A stretch of DNA of 64,000 nt, from positions 1 through 64,000 of the forward strand of contig CCNA01000025.1 in the NCBI GenBank assembly GCA_000824805.1, read 5' to 3'. Shown piece after piece: positions 54,678 through 63,748 of this stretch; the stretch's first letter is position 1; each line of letters begins with the position of its first letter. The notes beneath the pieces are model-generated. The model made no database searches, was not told the DNA's origin, and was given only the letters and a program-made list of their open reading frames with translations. Origin of the DNA: Mesorhizobium sp. SOD10. GTDB lineage: Bacteria > Pseudomonadota > Alphaproteobacteria > Rhizobiales > Rhizobiaceae. The position numbers and the translations under genes were made by a program.

Positions 54678-56102
54678 ATGCGTTACGAACGGGACATGCG
54701 CGGTTACGGGGCCAACCCACCGGACCCGAAATGGCCCGGCGGCGCGTATGTCGCGGTGCAGTTCGTTGTTAATTATGAGGAAGGCGGCGAGAACTGCGTG
54801 CTGCATGGCGACAAGGCTTCCGAAGCCTTCCTTTCGGAGATCGTCGGTGCCGCGCCCTGGGTTGGCCAGCGCCACTGGAACATGGAGTCGATCTATGAAT
54901 ACGGCGCGCGGGCCGGCTTCTGGCGGCTCTACCGGCTGTTCACCGAAGCACAGGTGCCGGTGACCTGCTACGGCGTCGCCACCGCGCTGGCGCGCTCACC
55001 CGATCAGGTCGCGGCGATGCAGGAGGCAGGCTGGGAAATCGCCTCGCACGGGCTGCGCTGGATCGACTACCGCGACCATGCGGCCGAGGACGAGAAGCGC
55101 GATCTCGAAGAGACCATCAAGCTGCATTACGAGGTGACCGGTGCGCGCCCGACCGGCTGGTACACCGGCCGCACCTCGGTCAACACGGTGCGGCTCGTCG
55201 CCGAGGAAGGCGGCTTCGATTACGTCTCCGACACCTATGACGACGAGCTGCCCTACTGGTTCGACCGCGACGGGCTGGAGAAGCCGCAGCTCATCATCCC
55301 CTACACGCTCGACGCCAACGACATGCGCTTTGCCACGCCGCAGGGCTTCAACTCCGGCGACCAGTTCTTCGCCTATCTGAAGGACAGTTTCGACACGCTC
55401 TATGCCGAGGGCAAGGCAGGCCGGCCGCGCATGATGAATATCGGCCTGCACTGCCGGCTGGTCGGCCGTCCCGGCCGGGTGGCGGCATTGAAGCGCTTCG
55501 TCGACTATGTGAAGTCGCACGACAAGGTTTGGCTGACGCGGCGCATCGACATTGCCAAACACTGGCGCGAAACGCACCCCTATGAGGCGCCGGCGCTGCG
55601 CCCGTCGCGGATGGGGTTCGAGGAATTCGTGCATGCCTTCGGCGGTGTTTTCGAACATTCGCCCTGGATCGCCGAGCGCGCCTACGAATTGGAGCTTGGG
55701 CCCGCGCATGACAGCGCGGGCGGCCTCCACAACGCGCTCTGCCGCGTCTTCCGGGCGGCGAGCGAAGCCGAGCGGCTTTCGATGCTCAACGCTCATCCGG
55801 ACCTTGCGGGCAAGCTGGCGGCGGCAAAGCGGCTGACGCCGGAATCGGCCAAGGAACAGGCTTCCGCCGGGCTCGACGCGCTGACGGACAAGGAGCGCGA
55901 GCTGTTTTCGAAACTCAACGCCGCTTATGTCACGACCTTCGGCTTCCCCTTCATCATCGCGGTGAAAGGCAAGACCAAGGACGAAATCCTGGCGGAGTTC
56001 GAGGCGCGGATCGGCAACAGCCGCGGCGTCGAGTTCGAGACCGCCTGCAAACAGGTCGAACGCATCGCACTGCTTCGCCTGAAAGACATGCTCCCACTCT
56101 AA
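54678..56102 (+). CDS. Allantoinase PuuE fused to OHCU decarboxylase UraD
   Basis: A 474-residue two-domain enzyme. Residues 1 to about 300 are a polysaccharide-deacetylase-type allantoinase (PuuE) with NYEEGGENCVLHGD, ASHGLRWIDYRDH and GLHCRLVGRPGR. Residues about 310-474 are OHCU decarboxylase, with HPDLAGKLA (His373), the Glu393 in AKEQASAGLD and NAAYVTTFGFPFIIAVKG. One chain can therefore turn OHCU into allantoin and then allantoate. The start at 54678 has GGAG upstream. It heads the operon with allE, allA and the deaminase gene. Confidence 0.92.
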   Translation: MRYERDMRGYGANPPDPKWPGGAYVAVQFVVNYEEGGENCVLHGDKASEAFLSEIVGAAPWVGQRHWNMESIYEYGARAGFWRLYRLFTEAQVPVTCYGVATALARSPDQVAAMQEAGWEIASHGLRWIDYRDHAAEDEKRDLEETIKLHYEVTGARPTGWYTGRTSVNTVRLVAEEGGFDYVSDTYDDELPYWFDRDGLEKPQLIIPYTLDANDMRFATPQGFNSGDQFFAYLKDSFDTLYAEGKAGRPRMMNIGLHCRLVGRPGRVAALKRFVDYVKSHDKVWLTRRIDIAKHWRETHPYEAPALRPSRMGFEEFVHAFGGVFEHSPWIAERAYELELGPAHDSAGGLHNALCRVFRAASEAERLSMLNAHPDLAGKLAAAKRLTPESAKEQASAGLDALTDKERELFSKLNAAYVTTFGFPFIIAVKGKTKDEILAEFEARIGNSRGVEFETACKQVERIALLRLKDMLPL

Positions 56103-56115
56103 TGTTTGTTTGTGC

Positions 56116-56159
56116 GCAATTCCGGACGGAAAACCGCTTCACACTTTTCCTGGAATTGC
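56116..56159 (+). repeat. Intergenic palindrome, GCAATTCC/GGAATTGC family
   Basis: GCAATTCC (56116) and GGAATTGC (56152-56159) with GGAAAA/TTTTCC inside. It lies inside the purine operon, 13 bp after puuE-uraD and 18 bp before allE, so it could tune expression within the transcript. Confidence 0.8.
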
Positions 56160-56177
56160 TCTGAGGGCCAGGAATCC

Positions 56178-57038
56178 ATGGATATGATCAAGACCGCCGA
56201 GCGAACCTATTACGCCCCGCAGGGCGGCCACCCCGGCCAGAACGAGCTTTTGACCGGCAGAGCCGTCTTCACCGAGGCCTACGCGGTCATCCCCAAGGGC
56301 GTGATGCAGGATATCGTCACCAGCCCGCTGCCCTTCTGGGACAAGACCAGGGCCTGGATCATCGCAAGGCCGCTCTCCGGCTTCGCCGAGACGTTCTCGC
56401 AATATATCGTCGAGGTTCTGCCCGACGGCGGCAGCAACCGGCCGGAGCTGGATGCCGGCGCCGAGGGTGTGCTGTTCGTCGTCGAGGGCGAGCTCACCGT
56501 TTCGCTTGCCGGCAAAAAACATGTGCTTGCCCCCGGCGGCTTCGCCTTCCTGCCACCGTCGAGCGGCTGGACGGTGCGCAACGAGAGCGGCAGTGCTGCC
56601 CGCTTCCACTGGATCCGCAAAGCGTATGAGGCGGTCGATGGCCTCGACGCGCCGGAAGCCTTCTTCTCGAGCGACCAGGAAGTGGCACCGAGCCCGATGC
56701 CGGGCACGGAAGGGCGCTGGGCGACGACCCGCTTCGTCGACCCGGCCGACATGCGCCATGACATGCATGTCACCATCGTCACGCTGAAGCCGGGCGCGGT
56801 CATTCCCTTTGCCGAGACCCATGTCATGGAGCATGGGCTGTACGTGCTGGAAGGCAAGGCGGTCTACCGCCTCAACCAGGACTGGGTCGAGGTCGAGGCC
56901 GGCGACTTCATGTGGCTGCGCGCCTTCTGCCCGCAGGCCTGCTATGCCGGCGGCCCCGGCAATTTCCGCTACCTGCTCTACAAGGACGTCAACCGTCACG
57001 CCAGGCTTGGCGGCTACCTCGGAGGCCGCGCGCGGTGA
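56178..57038 (+). CDS. allE: (S)-ureidoglycine aminohydrolase
   Basis: A 286-residue bicupin that hydrolyses ureidoglycine to ureidoglycolate and ammonia. Features: the YYAPQGGHPGQ start, GVLFVVEGELTVSLAG and the metal-binding second cupin with EHGLYVLEGKAVYRLNQDWVEVEAGDFMWL. The start at 56178 follows AGGAA; the frame upstream is repeat sequence. It overlaps allA by three bases. Confidence 0.9.
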   Translation: MDMIKTAERTYYAPQGGHPGQNELLTGRAVFTEAYAVIPKGVMQDIVTSPLPFWDKTRAWIIARPLSGFAETFSQYIVEVLPDGGSNRPELDAGAEGVLFVVEGELTVSLAGKKHVLAPGGFAFLPPSSGWTVRNESGSAARFHWIRKAYEAVDGLDAPEAFFSSDQEVAPSPMPGTEGRWATTRFVDPADMRHDMHVTIVTLKPGAVIPFAETHVMEHGLYVLEGKAVYRLNQDWVEVEAGDFMWLRAFCPQACYAGGPGNFRYLLYKDVNRHARLGGYLGGRAR

Positions 57039-57526
57039 CCCGTATCGTCGCCCAGCCGCTGACCCGCGAAAACTTCGCGCCCTTCGGCGACGTCATCGAT
57101 ATGAGCGGCGAGAACCGCTACCCGATCAATGGCGGCAAGGCGATGCGCTACCACGACCTCGCCACCGCCGAGGCTACCGGGTCGAATGCCAAGGTGCTGA
57201 TCTCGATGGTGCGCGGCACGCCTTACGAGATGCCGCTGAAGCTCGCCATGGTCGAGCGCCACCCGCTCGGCAGCCAAGCCTTCATCCCGCTGTCGCCGCG
57301 GCCGTTCCTGGTCGTCGTCTGCCATGACACCAAGGACGGGCCGGGCGAGCCACATGCCTTTCTCGCCGGCCCCGGGCAGGGCATCAACTACCGCCGCAAC
57401 CTCTGGCACGGCGTGCTGACGCCGATCGGCGAGGAACAGGATTTCCTCATCGTCGACCGCGGCGGCGACGGCTCCAATCTCGAAGAGTTCTATTTCTCGC
57501 ATCCATACGAGATCCACCTTCCCTGA
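57035..57526 (+). CDS. allA: Ureidoglycolate lyase
   Basis: A 163-residue enzyme splitting ureidoglycolate into glyoxylate and urea. The start QPLTRENFAPFGDVI and the FLAGPGQGINYRRNLWHGVLTPI segment are characteristic. The GTG start overlaps the allE stop (GTGA) and has GGAGG ten bases upstream. Its product, glyoxylate, could feed the glycerate kinase encoded at 39518. Confidence 0.92.
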   Translation: MTRIVAQPLTRENFAPFGDVIDMSGENRYPINGGKAMRYHDLATAEATGSNAKVLISMVRGTPYEMPLKLAMVERHPLGSQAFIPLSPRPFLVVVCHDTKDGPGEPHAFLAGPGQGINYRRNLWHGVLTPIGEEQDFLIVDRGGDGSNLEEFYFSHPYEIHLP

Positions 57527-57536
57527 AAGCCTTCCA

Positions 57537-58130
57537 ATGACCGACGTTTCGCTGATCGACCGCCTGCTCGACGTGATCGAGCATGACATCGTGCCGAAGA
57601 CCGCTGAGGGCGTTGCCCAGGGCAACAAGCTGTTCGGCGCCGCGATCCTCAGGAAAGACGACCGCTCGCTGGTGCTGGCCGAGACCAACAACGAGATCGA
57701 AAATCCGCTCTGGCATGGCGAGGTGCACTGCCTGAAGCGCTTCTACGAAATTCCCAAGGCCGAGCGCGTCGACACAAGGGATGCTCTGTTCGTGGCAACG
57801 CACGAGCCCTGCTCGCTCTGCCTGTCGGCGATCACCTGGACGGGTTTCGACAATTTCTACTACCTCTTCAGCCACCAGGATTCGCGCGACAGTTTTGCCA
57901 TCCCGCACGATCTGAAAATCCTGAAGGAGGTCTTCACCCTCGACCCTGGCGGCTACAATGCCGAGAACGCCTATTGGAAGAGCTTTTCCATTCGCCGGCT
58001 GGTCAGGGCTTTGCCCGAGGCTGAGCGCAAGCGGCTGGAGGGAAGGATCGGCAGAATCCAGGCGCGTTACGATGAGCTCTCGAGCGCTTACCAGACCAGC
58101 AAGGCAGACAATGATATTCCGTTGAACTGA
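57537..58130 (+). CDS. Cytidine/deoxycytidylate deaminase-fold nucleoside deaminase
   Basis: A 197-residue zinc deaminase. The catalytic motifs are HGEV (His/Glu) in NPLWHGEVHC and PCSLC in THEPCSLCLSAI. Ten bases after allA, it is part of the purine operon, which hints at a nucleobase or nucleoside substrate such as guanine or another purine. The sequence differs from TadA and from guanine deaminases, so the substrate is open. A long C-terminal helix (LPEAERKRLEGRIGRIQARYDEL) ends it. Confidence 0.82.
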   Translation: MTDVSLIDRLLDVIEHDIVPKTAEGVAQGNKLFGAAILRKDDRSLVLAETNNEIENPLWHGEVHCLKRFYEIPKAERVDTRDALFVATHEPCSLCLSAITWTGFDNFYYLFSHQDSRDSFAIPHDLKILKEVFTLDPGGYNAENAYWKSFSIRRLVRALPEAERKRLEGRIGRIQARYDELSSAYQTSKADNDIPLN

Positions 58131-58213
58131 CGTAGATTGACCAGCCGATTTCGTCGACTGGCTCATGACGCGCTGTCTGTCGCCGCATCATGTGGCGACG
58201 CTTGGAGCGCCCC

Positions 58214-60199
58214 ATGAAAACCATTACCGAATTCCCCCGCAAGGTCGTCGAATTTCCCGACATGGGCATCGTCATGCCGGATGGCTGCCGGCTCTCGGCG
58301 CGCATATGGATGCCGGAAGATGCCGCCGACAACCCTGTGCCCGCGATCCTCGAGCATCTGCCCTACCGCAAGCGCGACGGCACCATCTTCCGCGATCAGC
58401 TCACCCATCCCTATTTCGCCGGCCACGGCTATGCCTCGATCCGCGTCGACATGCGCGGCAATGGCGATTCCGAAGGGCTGATGGACGACGAATATTCCGA
58501 ACAGGAATTGCAGGATGCCTGCGACGTCATCGCCTGGGCGGCGGCGCAGCCCTGGTGCAACGGCAATGTCGGCATGATGGGCATTTCCTGGGGCGGCTTC
58601 AACTGCCTGCAGGTGGCGGCGAAACAGCCACCGGCGCTGAAGGCGGTGATCAGCCTGTGCTCGACTGTCGACCGCTATGCCGACGACATCCACTACAAGG
58701 GCGGGTGCCTGCTGCTCGAAAATTTCGGCTGGGCCTCGACGATGCTCTCCTATTCGTCACGGCCGCCGGATCCGGCGATCGCCGGCGGCAATCGCTGGCG
58801 GGATTTGTGGCTCAGCCGGCTGGAGAACCAGCCTTTCCTCTTGCCGCTGTGGCTCAGCCACCAGCATCGCGACGCCTACTGGAAACGCGGCTCGATCTGC
58901 GAGGATTTTTCGGCGGTCAAAGCGGCCGTGCTGTCGATCGGCGGCTGGCATGACGGCTACCGCAACACGATCTCCAATCTCGTCACCGGCATCCAGTCGC
59001 CGGTCAAGGGCATCGTCGGCCCCTGGATCCACAAATACCCGCATTACGCCGGACCCAATCCGGCCATCGGCTTCCTGCAGGAGGCGCTGCGCTGGTGGGA
59101 CCGCTGGCTGAAGGGCACGGAAACCGGCGTCGAGGCCGATCCGGCCTACCGCGCCTATGTGATGGACAGCGTGCGGCCGGCGCGCTGGCACCCAGAACGG
59201 CCGGGCCGCTGGGTGGCGGAGCAGGAGTGGCCGTCCTCAAACATCAAAGTTGAGGCAATAGAGCTCATTTCGGCGGACGCCAAGCCCTCGATCGTCGCTT
59301 CGCCGCAGACCTGCGGACTTGCCGGCGGCGAGTATTTTCCGTTCACCTTCGGGCCGGAACTCCCGGGCGACCAACGCCCCGACGACGCGCTGTCGGTGTG
59401 CTTCGACCAGCCCGAGCTCGGCGTGGCGATCGACATTGTCGGGGCGCCGGAGCTCGAGGTCCGGCTTGCCTCCGATCGGCCGCAGGCCAACATCGCGGTA
59501 AGGCTTTGCGACGTGCATCCCGATGGCGCCTCGGAGCTGATCTCCTACGGCGTGCTCAATCTCACGCACCGCAACTCGCAGGAATTCCCCGAGCCATTGC
59601 TTCCCGGCGAGACGGTTTCGGCGCGCGTCGTGCTCGACCAATGCGCCTACCGGGTACCGGCCGGGCACAAGTTGCGCATCGCCGTTTCAACCGCCTATTG
59701 GCCGATGATCTGGCCCTCACCGGAGCCGGTGCGGCTTGATCTCGCCAAGGCCACGCTGAAGCTGCCGCTGCGTCCACTGGCGAAAGGCAATGAGGTCTCG
59801 TTTCCTGAGCCGGAAGGCGCGACGCCCTGGGCGACCGAGACGATCCGGCCGGCGAATTCCGAGCGCCATGTCGACCGCGACGAGAAGACCGGCCTGGTCA
59901 CGCTTTCGATAACCGACGACTTCGGCGCGGTGCGCGACCTCGACCATGGACTGGTCAATGGCAGCATCGTGCGCGAGACATGGACGATCCATCCCGACGA
60001 TCCGCTGTCGGCCGCCGGAGCGATCCATTGGACGCAGACATTGTCGCGGAATGAATGGTCGGTGCGGACCGAGACTTATTCCGACATGCGCTGCGACGCG
60101 CAAAATTTCATCCTCAGCGCCAGAATCGAGGCCTATGAGGGCGAAAACCTGGTTTTTGAGCGCGATTTCGAACAGACGATTCCGCGCGCCCTCGTCTGA
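58214..60199 (+). CDS. CocE/NonD family alpha/beta hydrolase
   Basis: A 661-residue hydrolase of the X-Pro dipeptidyl-peptidase/cocaine esterase family: an alpha/beta-hydrolase domain with nucleophile Ser125 in GISWGG, an Asp in GGWHDGYRNT and a His in GPWIHKYPHY, then a C-terminal jelly-roll domain. There is no signal peptide. The start at 58214 has GGAG before it. The peptide ABC transporter follows 149 bp later, so it may cleave an imported peptide or ester (inference). Confidence 0.88.
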   Translation: MKTITEFPRKVVEFPDMGIVMPDGCRLSARIWMPEDAADNPVPAILEHLPYRKRDGTIFRDQLTHPYFAGHGYASIRVDMRGNGDSEGLMDDEYSEQELQDACDVIAWAAAQPWCNGNVGMMGISWGGFNCLQVAAKQPPALKAVISLCSTVDRYADDIHYKGGCLLLENFGWASTMLSYSSRPPDPAIAGGNRWRDLWLSRLENQPFLLPLWLSHQHRDAYWKRGSICEDFSAVKAAVLSIGGWHDGYRNTISNLVTGIQSPVKGIVGPWIHKYPHYAGPNPAIGFLQEALRWWDRWLKGTETGVEADPAYRAYVMDSVRPARWHPERPGRWVAEQEWPSSNIKVEAIELISADAKPSIVASPQTCGLAGGEYFPFTFGPELPGDQRPDDALSVCFDQPELGVAIDIVGAPELEVRLASDRPQANIAVRLCDVHPDGASELISYGVLNLTHRNSQEFPEPLLPGETVSARVVLDQCAYRVPAGHKLRIAVSTAYWPMIWPSPEPVRLDLAKATLKLPLRPLAKGNEVSFPEPEGATPWATETIRPANSERHVDRDEKTGLVTLSITDDFGAVRDLDHGLVNGSIVRETWTIHPDDPLSAAGAIHWTQTLSRNEWSVRTETYSDMRCDAQNFILSARIEAYEGENLVFERDFEQTIPRALV

Positions 60200-60261
60200 G
60201 CGCTGGCAAGGTTGGTCCAAAAACGACGCACCATTTACGCCACGTCATGTCGCATTCGGTC

Positions 60262-60291
60262 TTGCTTACCGGTTTCCGTTGCGGTCATTAT
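60262..60291 (+). promoter_or_regulatory. Possible promoter of the ABC transporter operon
   Basis: TTGCTT (60262-60267) and CATTAT (60286-60291) are 18 bp apart, about 60 bp before the binding-protein start. A small hairpin (CGACC-ATAA-GGTCG, 60311-60324) lies just before the AGTGAGGA ribosome site. Confidence 0.3.
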
Positions 60292-60348
60292 CTCCTCCAA
60301 TAAGCAGAAACGACCATAAGGTCGGACCACCAGAGTGAGGAACCCATA

Positions 60349-61935
60349 ATGACAAACGAACTCGACTATCTCAGCCGTCGCGTCGCTGCCGGCAAGCTCA
60401 GCCGTCGCGATTTCCTAGGCCGCGCCGCCGCTCTCGGTGTCGCCGCGCCTTTCGCCAACTCGCTGCTTGCCAGCGCTGCCCGTGCCGCCGGCCCGGTCAA
60501 GGGCGGGATTCTGAAGGCCGGCCTGGTCGGCGGCGAATCCACCAACAGCCTCGATCCGGCCCTGTTCATGACCCAGGTGCCCTTCGCCTTCGGCAAAATG
60601 TGGGGCGAATTGATCGTGGAGCTCTCGCCCGACGGCAAGCTGGAGAACCGCATCGCCGAGGAGATCGGCTCTTCGGACGACGCCAAGGTCTGGACGCTGA
60701 AAATCCGCGATGGCATCGAATTCCACAACGGCAAGACGGTTACCGCAGAAGACGTCGCTGCCACGCTCGAGCGTCATTCTGACGAGAAGTCGAAGTCCGG
60801 CGCGCTGGGCTACATGAAGGGCATCGACACCATCAAGGTCAACGGGAAGGAAGTCGTGCTGACGCTGAAGGAGCCTAACGCCGACCTTCCGTACCTGCTC
60901 AGCGACTATCACCTGATCGTCCAGCCGAACGGCGGCAAGGACAAGGCCGATGCCGGTATCGGCGCCGGTCCGTACAAGGTCAAGGTCAACCAGCCCGGCG
61001 TGCGCCATGGCGGCGAACGCTTCGCCAATTACTGGCAGGGCGACAAGATGGGCCACGCCGACCAGATCGAAATCATCGTCATCAACGATGCGACGGCGCG
61101 CACGGCGGCCCTGCAAGGCGGCCAGGTCAACATGATCAACCGCGTCGAGCCGAAGGTCGTCGATCTGATCAAGCGCGTGCCTGGAGTCACCATCCGCAAC
61201 CATTCCGGTCCCGGCCACTACGTGTTCATCATGCATTGCAACACGGCGCCGTTCGACAACAACGACCTCAGGATGGCGCTGAAGCTGGCGATCGACCGCG
61301 AGGAGATGTTGAAAAAAGTGCTGCGCGGCTACGGCTCGCTCGGCAACGATTTCCCGATCAACGCCTCCTACCCGCTATTCACCGAGATCGAGCAGCGCAA
61401 ATACGATCCGGACAAGGCCAAGTTCCACTACAAGAAGTCCGGCCATGACGGCACCGTGCTGCTCAGGACGTCGGACGTCGCCTTCCCGGGCGCTGTCGAT
61501 GCATCCCAGCTTTTCCAGCAGAGCGCCGCCAAGGCCGGCATCAAGATCGAGCTCAAGCGCGAGCCCGGCGACGGCTATTGGAACGAAGTCTGGAACAAGC
61601 AGCCCTTCTGCGCCTCCTATTGGGGCGGCCGCTCGACCCAGGACCAGATGTACTCGACCGCCTATCTGTCGACCGCCGACTGGAACGACACGCGCTTCAA
61701 GCGCCCGGACTTCGACAAGATGGTGCTGGCCGCGCGCGCCGAGCTCGACGAGGCCAAGCGCAAACAGATGTACCACGAAATGGCCGTCATGGTGCGCGAC
61801 GAAGGCGGCCTGATCCTGCCGATGTTCAATCAGTTCATCGACGCGACAGGCCCCAAGGTGGCAGGTTGGGTGGAGGATCCGCATCAGGAGCTTTGCAACG
61901 GCTACGCGCTGGCGAAGTGCTGGCTCGAAGCCTGA
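60349..61935 (+). CDS. ABC transporter substrate-binding protein, peptide/nickel family
   Basis: A 528-residue periplasmic binding protein of SBP family 5. The N-terminus holds a twin-arginine signal (LSRRDFLGRAAALG, cleavage likely after AARAAG). ELSPDGKLENRIAEEI and DGIEFHNGKTVTAEDVAATLERH are family signatures. It is the first gene of a DppABCD-type operon with the permeases behind. The ligand may be a dipeptide or related compound. Confidence 0.92.
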   Translation: MTNELDYLSRRVAAGKLSRRDFLGRAAALGVAAPFANSLLASAARAAGPVKGGILKAGLVGGESTNSLDPALFMTQVPFAFGKMWGELIVELSPDGKLENRIAEEIGSSDDAKVWTLKIRDGIEFHNGKTVTAEDVAATLERHSDEKSKSGALGYMKGIDTIKVNGKEVVLTLKEPNADLPYLLSDYHLIVQPNGGKDKADAGIGAGPYKVKVNQPGVRHGGERFANYWQGDKMGHADQIEIIVINDATARTAALQGGQVNMINRVEPKVVDLIKRVPGVTIRNHSGPGHYVFIMHCNTAPFDNNDLRMALKLAIDREEMLKKVLRGYGSLGNDFPINASYPLFTEIEQRKYDPDKAKFHYKKSGHDGTVLLRTSDVAFPGAVDASQLFQQSAAKAGIKIELKREPGDGYWNEVWNKQPFCASYWGGRSTQDQMYSTAYLSTADWNDTRFKRPDFDKMVLAARAELDEAKRKQMYHEMAVMVRDEGGLILPMFNQFIDATGPKVAGWVEDPHQELCNGYALAKCWLEA

Positions 61936-61951
61936 GCACGGCCTTGCGGAG

Positions 61952-62911
61952 ATGTCCTCGCCCATCGTGAAACTGGTGGCCCAGCGCATTGCGCTGGGCA
62001 TCCTCCTTCTGCTGGCCGTTTCGGTCCTGATCTTCGCCGGTACGCAGATCCTGCCCGGCGACGTCGCGCAAGCCATCCTCGGACAATCGGCGACCCCGGA
62101 GTCGCTGGCCAATCTGCGCGAGCAACTCGGGCTCAACCAGCCTGCCTATATCCGTTATTTCCACTGGCTGGGCGGCGTGCTGACCGGCGATCTCGGCACC
62201 GCCATGTCGAGCGGACAGGACATCGCGACATCGATCAAGGAACGGCTGTGGAACACGCTGTTCCTGGCCTTCTGGGCGGCCATCGTGGCGATCCCGCTGG
62301 CGATCACGCTTGGGCTGATAGCGGTGCGCTACCGCGATGGCTGGGTCGACAAGCTAATCTCCGGCGTGGCGCTTGCCTCGACGTCCTTCCCGGAGTTCTT
62401 CATCGGCTATCTGCTCGTCTTCTACTTCGCGGTCCAGCACCAGTGGTTCCCCGCCATCTCGACCGTCTATGACGGAATGTCTTTCGGTGAGCGCCTGCAG
62501 GCTATCGCGCTGCCTGCGGCGGCGCTGACTCTGGTGGTGCTCGCCCACATGATGCGCATGACGCGCGCGGCAATCCTCAACGTCATGCAGTCGGCCTATG
62601 TCGAGACGGCGGAACTCAAGGGGCTGTCGGCCTCTGCCGTTATCCGCAAGCATGCCTTCCCGAACGCGATCGCGCCGATCATCAATGTCGTCATGCTCAA
62701 CCTTGCCTATCTGGTGGTCGGCGTCGTCGTGGTCGAGGTGATCTTCGTCTATCCGGGCATGGGGCAATATCTGGTCGACCACGTCACCAAGCGCGACGTG
62801 CCGGTCGTCCAGGCGGTCGGCCTGATCTTCGCCGCCGTCTATATCACCCTCAACATCGTCGCAGACATTGCGGCGATCGTCGCCAATCCGCGACTCAGGC
62901 ATCCGAAATAG
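61952..62911 (+). CDS. Peptide ABC transporter permease, DppB type
   Basis: A 319-residue inner-membrane permease with six helices, starting VAQRIALGILLLLAVSVLIF, and an EAA-like loop with AELKGLSASAVIRKHAFPNAIAP, where the ATPase docks. It lies 16 bp after the binding-protein gene. Ribosome site GCGGAG is unusually close to the ATG. Confidence 0.92.
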   Translation: MSSPIVKLVAQRIALGILLLLAVSVLIFAGTQILPGDVAQAILGQSATPESLANLREQLGLNQPAYIRYFHWLGGVLTGDLGTAMSSGQDIATSIKERLWNTLFLAFWAAIVAIPLAITLGLIAVRYRDGWVDKLISGVALASTSFPEFFIGYLLVFYFAVQHQWFPAISTVYDGMSFGERLQAIALPAAALTLVVLAHMMRMTRAAILNVMQSAYVETAELKGLSASAVIRKHAFPNAIAPIINVVMLNLAYLVVGVVVVEVIFVYPGMGQYLVDHVTKRDVPVVQAVGLIFAAVYITLNIVADIAAIVANPRLRHPK

Positions 62912-62923
62912 GGGGCGGCCGAT

Positions 62924-63748
62924 ATGCGCGCTATCAGACGCATCCCTCTACCATCGCTGACCGGCCTGGTGCTGACCGCGCTGTTCGTGCTGGCGGCAAT
63001 CTTCGCGCCTTTGATCGCGCCGCACGGCAACGCCGAAATCGTCGGCGACGTGTGGGAGCCGATGTCGGCCGCACACTGGCTGGGCACCGACAATCTCGGC
63101 CGCGATTTGTTGTCGCGCATGATCTACGGCGCCCGCATCACGCTGTTCATCGCGGTGCTGGCGACGGCACTGTCCTTCTCGCTCGGCGCCATTCTCGGCT
63201 TTTCGGCGGCGGTATTCGGCGGCTGGTACGACACGATCCTGTCGCGGCTCGTCGACCTCCTCATGTCGATCCCGACGCTGATCATGGGCCTCGTCGTGCT
63301 TTCGGTGCTGCCGTCGAACCTGGTGACGCTGATCCTGGTCATGGGCATCCTCGATTCGACCCGAGTCTACCGACTGTCGCGCGCGGTCGCCGTCGACATC
63401 AACGTCATGGACTATGTCGAGGCGGCGAAGCTGCGCGGCGAAGGCAGCGGCTGGATCATCTTCCGCGAGATCCTGCCCAACGCGCTGTCGCCGCTGGTCT
63501 CGGAACTTGGCCTGCGCTTCATCTATGCCGTGCTGTTCCTGTCGACACTGTCCTTCCTCGGCCTCGGCGTGCAGCCGCCGGATGCCGACTGGGGCGGCAT
63601 GGTGAAGGAGAACAAGGACGGCATCGTGTTCGGCATTCCGGCGGCTCTCATCCCGGCCGCGGCGATCGCGGCACTGGCGATCTCGGTCAATCTCGTTGCC
63701 GACTGGGTGCTCAATCGCACGACAAGCCTGAAGGGAGGACGCGGCTGA
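62924..63748 (+). CDS. Peptide ABC transporter permease, DppC type
   Basis: A 274-residue inner-membrane permease, partner of the DppB-type protein. The N-terminus has FAPLIAPHGNAEIV and HWLGTDNLGRDLLSRMIYGARI, typical of DppC; the EAA loop is EAAKLRGEGSGWIIFREILPN. It ends in TGATG, sharing one base with the ATPase gene. Confidence 0.92.
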   Translation: MRAIRRIPLPSLTGLVLTALFVLAAIFAPLIAPHGNAEIVGDVWEPMSAAHWLGTDNLGRDLLSRMIYGARITLFIAVLATALSFSLGAILGFSAAVFGGWYDTILSRLVDLLMSIPTLIMGLVVLSVLPSNLVTLILVMGILDSTRVYRLSRAVAVDINVMDYVEAAKLRGEGSGWIIFREILPNALSPLVSELGLRFIYAVLFLSTLSFLGLGVQPPDADWGGMVKENKDGIVFGIPAALIPAAAIAALAISVNLVADWVLNRTTSLKGGRG

